Origin: Alphaproteobacteria bacterium
Lineage (GTDB): Bacteria > Pseudomonadota > Alphaproteobacteria > Sphingomonadales > Emcibacteraceae
Direction of reading: 5' to 3'
Length of the DNA: 10,401 nucleotides
Assembly (NCBI GenBank): GCA_002401545.1
Contig: NVTJ01000039.1
Location: 1 to 10,401 of the forward strand
The notes beneath the pieces are model-generated. The model saw only the letters and a program-made list of their open reading frames with translations. It ran no database searches and was not told the DNA's origin. This document shows, piece by piece, positions 1 through 5,089 of the stretch; position 1 is the stretch's first letter, and each line of letters begins with the position of its first letter. A program made the position numbers and the translations under genes.

Positions 1-156
1 GCTGATGGCTGTAATGCCCTGAGTTCCGCTATCGCGCAGGGCGATGATCAGATTTTCGGGAATACCGCACAGGCCGAATCCGCCCGCCATGATGGTCATG
101 CCGTCAAATATTACCCCCTCAAGTGCCGATGCAGCATCTGGATATGGTTTCTTCAT
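1..156 (-). CDS. scoA: 3-oxoacid CoA-transferase subunit A, N-terminal 52 residues (cut by window edge)
   Basis: Only the first 52 codons are present; the gene continues past the left edge. The translation begins MKKPYPDAASALEGV and contains the glycine-rich stretch MAGGFGLCGIPENLI (about residues 23-37). This is the characteristic N-terminus of the small (A/alpha) subunit of succinyl-CoA:3-ketoacid CoA-transferases (ScoA/AtoD/PcaI family), which move CoA from succinyl-CoA or acyl-CoA to a 3-oxoacid. The ATG at 156-154 follows a good ribosome binding site (AAGGAG, complement of 162-167) at 5-nt spacing. It is on the same strand as allA but 113 bp downstream of it, so it may be transcribed separately. 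Its role, ketone body or beta-ketoacid metabolism, has no direct link to purine breakdown. I read it as the neighbour that marks the left border of the purine cluster. ScoA, AtoD and PcaI cannot be told apart from this fragment. Confidence 0.85.
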   Translation of the reverse strand, partial: MKKPYPDAASALEGVIFDGMTIMAGGFGLCGIPENLIIALRDSGTQGITAIS

Positions 157-269
157 GTCTGCTCCTTATAAAAAGCTGTTTTAAATACACACAAAGAGAG
201 ATAGCGCAATCTTTCTGAATATGAAAGCTTTATGCCATATGGCCAGAGCGAATCAACCCGGACTTTGGT
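157..269. other. Intergenic region between allA and the CoA-transferase gene
   Basis: This 113-bp AT-rich gap has no ORF. It contains the scoA ribosome binding site and a 10-bp perfect palindrome GCCATATGGC (234-243). On the minus strand a weak promoter-like pair can be read: TTGATT (complement of 250-255), then a 16-bp spacer spanning the palindrome, then CATAAA (complement of 228-233). Each box matches only about 4 of 6 consensus bases. A small inverted repeat TTGGTT/AACCAA (265-270 / 275-280) overlaps the allA stop codon but has no following U-run, so I do not call a terminator. Whether scoA has its own promoter is not decided by the sequence. Confidence 0.4.
233..245. repeat. CATATG-centred palindrome, copy 1 (left border)
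   Basis: TGCCATATGGCCA, containing the perfect palindrome GCCATATGGC (234-243), lies between allA and the CoA-transferase gene. A copy differing at one base (TGCCATATGGACA) is at 10305-10317 upstream of the regulator gene. Both are non-coding and at opposite ends of the purine cluster. A shared protein-binding site is possible, but two short matches could be chance. Confidence 0.3.
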
Positions 270-776
270 TTAATAACCAACACAGACCAGTTCATCATCC
301 CTAAGGGACACTTCCTGACAATTTTCATCCGGCCCCAACCGGTCAATGACCAAAAAGTCTGAAACCCCGTCCAGCGCAAGACTGTAATGATGCCAGACAC
401 CGGGATGATAATTGACACCCTGATGAGCTGTGGCGAGAAAGGCCTGAATGTCTTTGAAATTAAAATCACCTTTTGGCGCGACAACCACAAGATATGGCTT
501 GTTGCCCAGCGGAAAAAATAACTGGCTGGACAGGGGATGCCTTTCCATCTGATGAATCATAACCGGCCGGGACAGGGGGCTGCTTCTGAAGATATTTACC
601 GACGGCTTTCCCCCTTTCGCCATCAGGTCAAGCGCGGCCAGATCATGATAACGGATGGTATTGCCGTGGTTAATGCTCTTGCTTTCACCCTGCGACGAGA
701 CCTCTATCACATTGCCGAAAGCGGCAAAGGCATGGGCGGTGAGCGGGACAGGTTTTATCAGCGTCACCTTTTTCAT
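270..776 (-). CDS. allA: Ureidoglycolate lyase AllA
   Basis: 168 aa, about the usual length of the AllA family. It splits (S)-ureidoglycolate into glyoxylate and urea, the last ureide step of the pathway, in the cytoplasm. Recognisable family blocks are INHGNTIRYHDLA (residues 35-47), MERHPLSSQLFFPLG (77-91), the hydrophobic strand YLVVVAPKG (95-103) and GVNYHPGVWHHY (120-131), whose histidines fit the cupin-like active site. The C-terminal FLVIDRLG is also typical. The ATG overlaps the allantoicase stop codon by 4 nt (ATGA, 773-776). There is no strong Shine-Dalgarno, which suggests translational coupling. It is the last gene of the leftward operon and directly follows the enzyme that makes its substrate. 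An amide-hydrolysing ureidoglycolate hydrolase releasing ammonia is unlikely, because the sequence is of the lyase family. Confidence 0.95.
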   Translation of the reverse strand: MKKVTLIKPVPLTAHAFAAFGNVIEVSSQGESKSINHGNTIRYHDLAALDLMAKGGKPSVNIFRSSPLSRPVMIHQMERHPLSSQLFFPLGNKPYLVVVAPKGDFNFKDIQAFLATAHQGVNYHPGVWHHYSLALDGVSDFLVIDRLGPDENCQEVSLRDDELVCVGY

Positions 777-1753
777 GTGATTTTACCAAACAGGCGCAAC
801 CGACTGATCCCGCCATCAGGAATGATATTCAGCCGTATGTGGGTTACCGGGCCAATGTCCTTGATTTCAGTTTTAAAAAAATGTTCCTGATCCATCTGTA
901 ACTTCTGTTCCGGCAACAGAATATCCCATTTTTGGGATTTCCTGACCAGTGTCTGATCATCTTCTTCCGGAAAATTGGCCGCCTGCAGAAAACACCGGTC
1001 GGGGTAATTGCCTTTGAAAAAAGCCGTGTCGATAAGAATTTCCTCGATGATACCCGGATGAGCCAGCTCTAGTATGCTCCAGTCATGGCCCGGCGCACGC
1101 CGGCGTCGCGTCTCCCAGCCATCACCCATATTAAGCCCTCTGCCCGGGGCAATGATATTTTCCAATATGCCAAAATGTTCGTCATTGGCAAATATGGGCC
1201 GGCCGCCATATTCCAGCGCGGCAAGGTCGATAACCGCCGCCGGGTCATGGGCCGCCCAGTCCATGACAATATCCCCGTAAACCCTTAGGCGGGCCACACC
1301 GCCATCGGGGAAAATATTCAGCCGAAGATGAGTCCAGGCCTCGCGGCTGCTGACCGCAACAATATTGTGGCTGTCGCCGGTCAGGGTAGTCACCGGGACT
1401 ATATTCTGCCAGTCGGCATCATTCGGATGTGCCTGACCGGAAAGGCAGGCATCAAGGGAGGCGGCGGGGGCATGATTGCCGGTAAAATGGCTGGTATCCA
1501 GATCAATATGATCAATGATACCCATTTTTCCCAGTCTGATGATGCCGTGATCATATCCCTCTGTGCGCTTGCGGCGACTTTCCCAGCCATCCATCCATTT
1601 GCCATTATCATCATATTTATCGGCGATAAATACCGGATCAGATGGCAGGATTAACCGCTCTTTGGGGGCAAAAAAATCATCTGTGGCATAAATTACTTCA
1701 GCGCCCAGTCGCGGCTGGGCCAGATTGATCGGTTTACGGGTTAGTTTTCTCAT
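773..1753 (-). CDS. alc: Allantoicase (allantoate amidinohydrolase)
   Basis: 326 aa. It hydrolyses allantoate to (S)-ureidoglycolate and urea (EC 3.5.3.4). The protein shows the internal duplication that defines the family: two tandem allantoicase domains. GWESRRKR (56-63) is repeated as GWETRRRR (212-219). DLDTSHFTGN (84-93) is echoed by LIDTAFFKGN (240-249). THLRLNIFPDGG (141-152) is repeated as THIRLNIIPDGG (304-315), each followed by an R-L-R-[VL]-[YF]-G strand. The N-terminal NLAQPRLGAEVIYATDDFFAP (split here as NLAQPRLGAE then VIYATDDFFAP, residues 10-30) is typical of allantoicases. The gene starts 2 nt after the uraD stop and its stop overlaps the allA start. Using allantoicase rather than an ammonia-releasing allantoate amidohydrolase means nitrogen leaves as urea here. 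Confidence 0.96.
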   Translation of the reverse strand: MRKLTRKPINLAQPRLGAEVIYATDDFFAPKERLILPSDPVFIADKYDDNGKWMDGWESRRKRTEGYDHGIIRLGKMGIIDHIDLDTSHFTGNHAPAASLDACLSGQAHPNDADWQNIVPVTTLTGDSHNIVAVSSREAWTHLRLNIFPDGGVARLRVYGDIVMDWAAHDPAAVIDLAALEYGGRPIFANDEHFGILENIIAPGRGLNMGDGWETRRRRAPGHDWSILELAHPGIIEEILIDTAFFKGNYPDRCFLQAANFPEEDDQTLVRKSQKWDILLPEQKLQMDQEHFFKTEIKDIGPVTHIRLNIIPDGGISRLRLFGKIT

Positions 1754-1755
1754 AT

Positions 1756-2241
1756 TTATTTTGCCAATGCCCTCAACCGCCCATGGGCGATTTTGTGAAT
1801 TTCATTCAGAGCTGTCTCAAACTCCTGTGCTTTGTTATTGCTCATACGCGCCCTGAATTCAGTCAATATCTCTGTGCGCTGCAAACCCTTGACCGCAATG
1901 ATGAAAGGAAACCCGAATTTATTCCGGTAGCGCCGGTTGAGGTCCTGAAACGCCTCATATTCCGACGCGCTGCAGCTGTCCAGCCCGGCGCCGCTCTGCT
2001 CATTCTGTGAAGCATCGGTCAACGCCGTCATACTGCCGGGCGCACAGGCGAGATCCGGATGGGCCAAAATCAATTTGAGCTGTGCATCTGTATTGGCCCC
2101 ATTGACGATTAATTTCAAGGCCTGATGCAGCTTTTCAACATCATCAAACGGGCCTTGGGCAAAGGCGGTTTCGGCAATCCACGGCGAATGTTCGTAAATG
2201 CCGCCGTAAAGGTTCATAAAATCCTCCAACGTAGCGGTCAT
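1756..2241 (-). CDS. uraD: 2-oxo-4-hydroxy-4-carboxy-5-ureidoimidazoline (OHCU) decarboxylase
   Basis: 161 aa, the normal size for stand-alone UraD. It decarboxylates OHCU stereospecifically to (S)-allantoin, the step after HiuH. Visible family signatures are YEHSPW near the N-terminus (residues 16-21), the catalytic-histidine motif AHPDLA (60-65, H61), the SxxEQxxAGL motif (S78, E81, Q82, AGL 85-87) and FGFPFIIAVKG (109-119). The ATG overlaps the puuE stop by 4 nt (ATGA, 2238-2241) and has an AGGAAAG ribosome binding site (complement of 2245-2251). In this cluster uraD is separate from hiuH. The two consecutive enzymes sit in the two divergent operons, so coordinated expression would need shared control at the 3141-3283 region. 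Confidence 0.95.
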   Translation of the reverse strand: MTATLEDFMNLYGGIYEHSPWIAETAFAQGPFDDVEKLHQALKLIVNGANTDAQLKLILAHPDLACAPGSMTALTDASQNEQSGAGLDSCSASEYEAFQDLNRRYRNKFGFPFIIAVKGLQRTEILTEFRARMSNNKAQEFETALNEIHKIAHGRLRALAK

Positions 2242-3140
2242 TTTCTTTCCTGCGGGTAAGGGTGATGCTCATGCCAATGGCGAGCTATATCAATTCGGCG
2301 GCAAATCCACACATCCGGCTTTGCGGTGATATACTCCAGAAATCTTTCCAGCGCCCGAATGCGGCCCGGCCTGCCTATGATGCGGCAATGCAATCCAACC
2401 GACATCATTTTTCCACCTTCGTCGTAGAGGACATCAAATGTATCTTTCAGATAGGTAAAAAACTGATCGCCACAATTGAACCCCTGCGGCGCGGCAAAAC
2501 GCATGTCATTAGCATCCAGCGTATAGGGTATGATCAACTGTGGTCGCCCCCCGTCACCGGTCCAGAAAGGCAGGTCATCGCTGTAATCATCAGCGTCATA
2601 TAAAAAACCACCCTCCTCACACACAAGTTTCCGCGTGTTGGGGCTGGTCCGGCCCGTGTACCAGCCTCGGGGCCGTTCCCCGGTAAGCTTTTCAATGATG
2701 TCAATGGCTTGGCGCATATGGTCGCGCTCAACTTCCATGGGGATATTCTGGTAATTTATCCAGCGATAACCGTGAGAACATATTTCATGACCATATTCCA
2801 GAAAAGCCTTCGCCATTTCCGGGTATTTTTCCAAAGCCATAGCCACGGCAAAGACCGTCAGCGGAATGTCATGTTTTTTGAACAATTCAAGCAACCGCCA
2901 TACCCCGGCGCGGCTGCCATATTCATAGAGTGATTCCATGCTCATATGGCGGGCGCCCGGCACCGGGGCCGCCCCGATGATTTCTGACAGGAAGACTTCG
3001 GCGCCATCATCGCCGTTCAGGACAGAACTTTCAGCCCCTTCCTCATAATTCAGGACAATCTGAACCGCAAGCCGCGCCCCGTCTGGCCAGCGGGGGTCCG
3101 GCGGTGTTGGCCCATATCCCTTGTAATTTCTGTCATCCAT
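2238..3140 (-). CDS. puuE: Allantoinase PuuE (polysaccharide-deacetylase fold)
   Basis: 300 aa from the ATG at 3140-3138. It opens the allantoin ring to give allantoate. It belongs to the NodB/polysaccharide-deacetylase-like PuuE family, unrelated to the amidohydrolase-type AllB/PuuB allantoinases. Diagnostic stretches, numbered from this ATG, are KGYGPTPPDPRWPDGARLAVQ (split as KGYGPTPPDP and RWPDGARLAVQ, 7-27), NYEEGAE (31-37), EICSHGYRWINYQ (119-131), GWYTGRTSPNTRKL (159-172) and SVGLHCRIIGRPGRI (247-261). An in-frame TTG at 3167-3165 would add nine residues (MLWLKILTF). I reject it because it lies between the predicted -10 box and transcription start, and because the family starts close to the GYG motif. 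The ATG has no obvious Shine-Dalgarno in its short (about 22 nt) leader. It is the first gene of the leftward operon. Confidence 0.95.
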   Translation of the reverse strand: MDDRNYKGYGPTPPDPRWPDGARLAVQIVLNYEEGAESSVLNGDDGAEVFLSEIIGAAPVPGARHMSMESLYEYGSRAGVWRLLELFKKHDIPLTVFAVAMALEKYPEMAKAFLEYGHEICSHGYRWINYQNIPMEVERDHMRQAIDIIEKLTGERPRGWYTGRTSPNTRKLVCEEGGFLYDADDYSDDLPFWTGDGGRPQLIIPYTLDANDMRFAAPQGFNCGDQFFTYLKDTFDVLYDEGGKMMSVGLHCRIIGRPGRIRALERFLEYITAKPDVWICRRIDIARHWHEHHPYPQERK

Positions 3141-3168
3141 AAAAGTAAGTATCTTTAACCAAAGCAAT

Positions 3169-3198
3169 ATTATAAATTGTATGCGATCAATAAGTCAA
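3169..3198 (-). promoter_or_regulatory. Predicted sigma70-type promoter of the puuE-uraD-alc-allA operon
   Basis: On the minus strand there is a -35 box TTGACT (complement of 3193-3198, 5 of 6 consensus), an 18-bp spacer and a perfect -10 box TATAAT (complement of 3169-3174). A start about 6-7 nt downstream would fall near 3162-3163, leaving a leader of about 22 nt before the puuE ATG. The -35 box overlaps by two bases the palindrome at 3197-3212, so a protein bound there could block or contact RNA polymerase. This is the best promoter in the window. It is read from sequence only. Confidence 0.65.
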
Positions 3199-3212
3199 AT
3201 TGTAAACAATTT
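3197..3212. promoter_or_regulatory. Palindromic operator candidate in the divergent puuE/hiuH region
   Basis: AAATTGT (3197-3203) and its exact inverse ACAATTT (3206-3212) flank a 2-bp centre (AA). The core TTGT-AA-ACAA fits the GT-N2-AC arrangement used by some FadR-subfamily GntR repressors (UxuR-like sites). A close relative, AAATTGT-GA-ACAAAAT, lies upstream of the GntR gene in this window (10285-10300). A further exact AAATTGT half-site is at 3174-3180, overlapping the puuE -10 box and spacer. The site touches the puuE -35 box and is upstream of hiuH, so it could control both operons. That the local GntR protein binds it is inference. Confidence 0.55.
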
Positions 3213-3213
3213 T

Positions 3214-3223
3214 AATTGCAATT
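3214..3223. repeat. Second palindrome AATTGCAATT next to the operator candidate
   Basis: A perfect 10-bp self-complementary sequence starts one base after the AAATTGT-aa-ACAATTT palindrome ends. It shares the AATT-G core but not the spacing of the operator. It could be an accessory binding site or simply AT-rich composition. It lies in the expected upstream or -35 region for hiuH transcription. Confidence 0.3.
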
Positions 3224-3234
3224 CGCTTTCAGGT

Positions 3235-3264
3235 TTGAAACAATGTATATTTAGAGCGTAAATC
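3235..3264 (+). promoter_or_regulatory. Weak candidate promoter for the hiuH-xdhABC-puuD operon
   Basis: The plus strand has TTGAAA (3235-3240, 5 of 6 to the -35 consensus), then an 18-bp spacer and TAAATC (3259-3264, only 3 of 6). Alternatives in the same stretch are TTGCAA (3216-3221) with AACAAT (3239-3244) at 17 bp, and an isolated -10-like TATATT (3246-3251) without a -35 box. None is convincing. A weak core promoter would fit a need for activation, but that is inference. Confidence 0.2.
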
Positions 3265-3283
3265 TTATCATAAGTGAGCCAAA

Positions 3284-3649
3284 ATGGGAAAACTGACAAC
3301 ACATATTCTGGACACGGCATCGGGGCTGCCGGGGGAAAATATTCAGCTGCGTCTTTATCGCTGCGCCCCAAATGAAGAAAGTCGCGGGGATATTCTGCTG
3401 ATCACGGCCCTCACCAATGAGGATGGCCGGTGCAATGCGCCGTTACTGGAAGGGGATGACATGCAATGTGGAACCTACCGCCTGGAATTTGACGTCGCCG
3501 ACTATTACCGGGCGCAGGGTCTTGACCTGCCGGAACCGCCATTTCTGGATATTGTGGATATCCGCTTTGGAATTTCAGATGCGGACAGTCACTATCATGT
3601 ACCGCTGCTGGTTTCCCCCTATGGCTATAGTACCTACCGGGGAAGCTGA
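3284..3649 (+). CDS. hiuH: 5-hydroxyisourate hydrolase (transthyretin-related protein)
   Basis: 121 aa. It hydrolyses 5-hydroxyisourate, the unstable product of urate oxidation, to OHCU. The family hallmarks are complete: an N-terminal LTTHILDTA containing His7, a TNEDGRC segment with Arg49, HYHVPLLVSPYGYSTYRGS near the C-terminus (103-121), and the terminal Y-R-G-S tetrapeptide that separates HIU hydrolases from transthyretins. No signal peptide is visible, so it is cytoplasmic. The ATG follows an imperfect Shine-Dalgarno AAGTGAG (3272-3278). It is the first gene of the rightward operon, and its stop codon is immediately followed by the xdhA ATG with no gap. The gene is also known as uraH or pucM. 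Confidence 0.97.
   Translation: MGKLTTHILDTASGLPGENIQLRLYRCAPNEESRGDILLITALTNEDGRCNAPLLEGDDMQCGTYRLEFDVADYYRAQGLDLPEPPFLDIVDIRFGISDADSHYHVPLLVSPYGYSTYRGS
3638..3645 (+). promoter_or_regulatory. xdhA ribosome binding site embedded in the hiuH C-terminal codons
   Basis: CGGGGAAG overlaps the codons for the conserved C-terminal Arg-Gly-Ser of HiuH and sits 4 nt before the xdhA ATG. The conserved YRGS-stop ending thus doubles as the translation signal for the next gene. This supports 3650 as the xdhA start. Confidence 0.5.
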
Positions 3650-5089
3650 ATGATCCGTTTTCTGCTCGATGGAAAAATACAGGAGATAGACGACGTTCGC
3701 CCCACGGAGAGCCTGCTGTCCTATCTGCGTTACAACTTACAGAAAACCGGCACCAAGGAGGGATGCGCCGAGGGGGATTGTGGTGCCTGTACCGTTATTA
3801 TTGGTGAATTATCCGACGATGATCAGATCAGCTATAAAGCGGTCAATGCCTGTATTGTCTTCCTGCCCACGCTGCATGGAAGGGAGCTGGTCACGGTGGA
3901 AAGCCTGAAGGGGGAGGATGGTCGCCTTCACCCGGTACAGCAATCACTGGTCGATCATCATGGCTCTCAATGCGGTTTCTGCACGCCCGGTATCGTCATG
4001 GCACTCTATGCGCTTTATCTGTCCGACAAATCGCCGGATCTGCCTCAGATCAACGATGTGCTGGCCGGAAACCTGTGCCGCTGCACGGGCTATGGCCCGA
4101 TCATCACAGCCGCACATAAAATGTATGACTATCCTGAAACAACAACCGCCCTTTCCATGTCAGAGAAAGTGGCCTTGTTGAAATCTCTTGAAGAACCCCA
4201 TGATCAGAAAAATTATTTTGCCCCCACCTCAAAAGATGATCTGGCACAGGTTATTCTGGATCACTCCGATGCGGTGATCGTGGCGGGGGGGACGGATGTA
4301 GGCCTGTGGGTGACGAAACAACACCGGGAACTCTCCAAGGTGATTTATCTGGGCAATGTGATGGACATGAAACAGATTAGCGAACGGTATGGAAATTTAC
4401 ACATTGGAGCCGGGGTGACTTATACGCACGCCATGAAGCTGATCACACGGCATTATCCCGATTTTGGCGAGGTTATCCGGCGGATTGGCGCCACACAGGT
4501 CAGAAATCAGGCCACGATCGGCGGCAATATAGCCAATGGCTCGCCCATAGGTGACGGTCCGCCCTGCCTGATCGCGCTGGGGGCAAAACTTGTGCTGCGC
4601 CGGGGGCAAGTATCCCGCACCATCGGGCTTGAAGATTATTTCATAGCCTACGGCGAACAGGACCTGAAAGCGGGTGAGTTTATCGAGGAAATTATTTTAC
4701 CTCTGCCCACAGCGCAACAGCATTTCAAAGCCTATAAAATCTCCAAAAGATTTGATCAGGATATTTCCGCCTTGTGCATGGGAATGAGTTTTCACCTTGA
4801 AAATGGGCGAATTACTAATGTGAGGATGGCGTATGGCGGCATGGCGGCAACGCCGAAACGTGCCCTTGCCTGTGAAGCGTCCCTTGAGGGCGGGCCGTGG
4901 AACAAGGCTCAGGTCGAGAAGGCCATGCAGGCACTGGAGATAGACTTTACGCCATTATCTGATATGCGGGCCTCTGAAGGTTACCGAATGCAGGTGGCGA
5001 AAAACCTTATCCTGAAAGCTTATCTGGAAACGACAGAAGATCCGCCGCAAATGCGGGTTTTGGGACAAGAGGGGCGTGCCATTGGCTGA
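3650..5089 (+). CDS. xdhA: Xanthine dehydrogenase small subunit (2Fe-2S / FAD)
   Basis: 479 aa, typical for bacterial XdhA. It carries electrons from the molybdenum subunit through two 2Fe-2S clusters to FAD and NAD+. The plant-type ferredoxin domain has GCAEGDCGACTV (C39, C44, C47) plus C68. The second cluster has CGFCTPG (C108, C111) and CRCTGY (C143, C145). The FAD domain follows, with VAGGTDVG (211-218) and IGGNIANGSPIGD (290-302), then the CO-dehydrogenase flavoprotein C-terminal domain to the end. All eight cluster cysteines are present, so the protein looks functional. The start directly abuts the hiuH stop. Partner subunit and chaperone genes follow in the same operon. The fused FeS and FAD domains set it apart from three-subunit aldehyde/CO dehydrogenase-type enzymes. 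Confidence 0.97.
   Translation: MIRFLLDGKIQEIDDVRPTESLLSYLRYNLQKTGTKEGCAEGDCGACTVIIGELSDDDQISYKAVNACIVFLPTLHGRELVTVESLKGEDGRLHPVQQSLVDHHGSQCGFCTPGIVMALYALYLSDKSPDLPQINDVLAGNLCRCTGYGPIITAAHKMYDYPETTTALSMSEKVALLKSLEEPHDQKNYFAPTSKDDLAQVILDHSDAVIVAGGTDVGLWVTKQHRELSKVIYLGNVMDMKQISERYGNLHIGAGVTYTHAMKLITRHYPDFGEVIRRIGATQVRNQATIGGNIANGSPIGDGPPCLIALGAKLVLRRGQVSRTIGLEDYFIAYGEQDLKAGEFIEEIILPLPTAQQHFKAYKISKRFDQDISALCMGMSFHLENGRITNVRMAYGGMAATPKRALACEASLEGGPWNKAQVEKAMQALEIDFTPLSDMRASEGYRMQVAKNLILKAYLETTEDPPQMRVLGQEGRAIG

Noticed and set aside
265..280. TTGGTT/AACCAA hairpin at the allA stop codon as an operon terminator
   Set aside because: It is a six-pair AT-rich stem without a downstream U-run on the transcript strand, so it cannot be called a factor-independent terminator.
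537..890. 117-codon plus-strand frame over allA/alc
   Set aside because: It crosses the junction of two clear minus-strand genes, has no family resemblance, and is fully explained as a shadow frame.
773..1753. Internal repeat of allantoicase as a recent tandem duplication or assembly artefact
   Set aside because: The two halves are diverged and the duplication is an ancient, family-wide feature of allantoicases.
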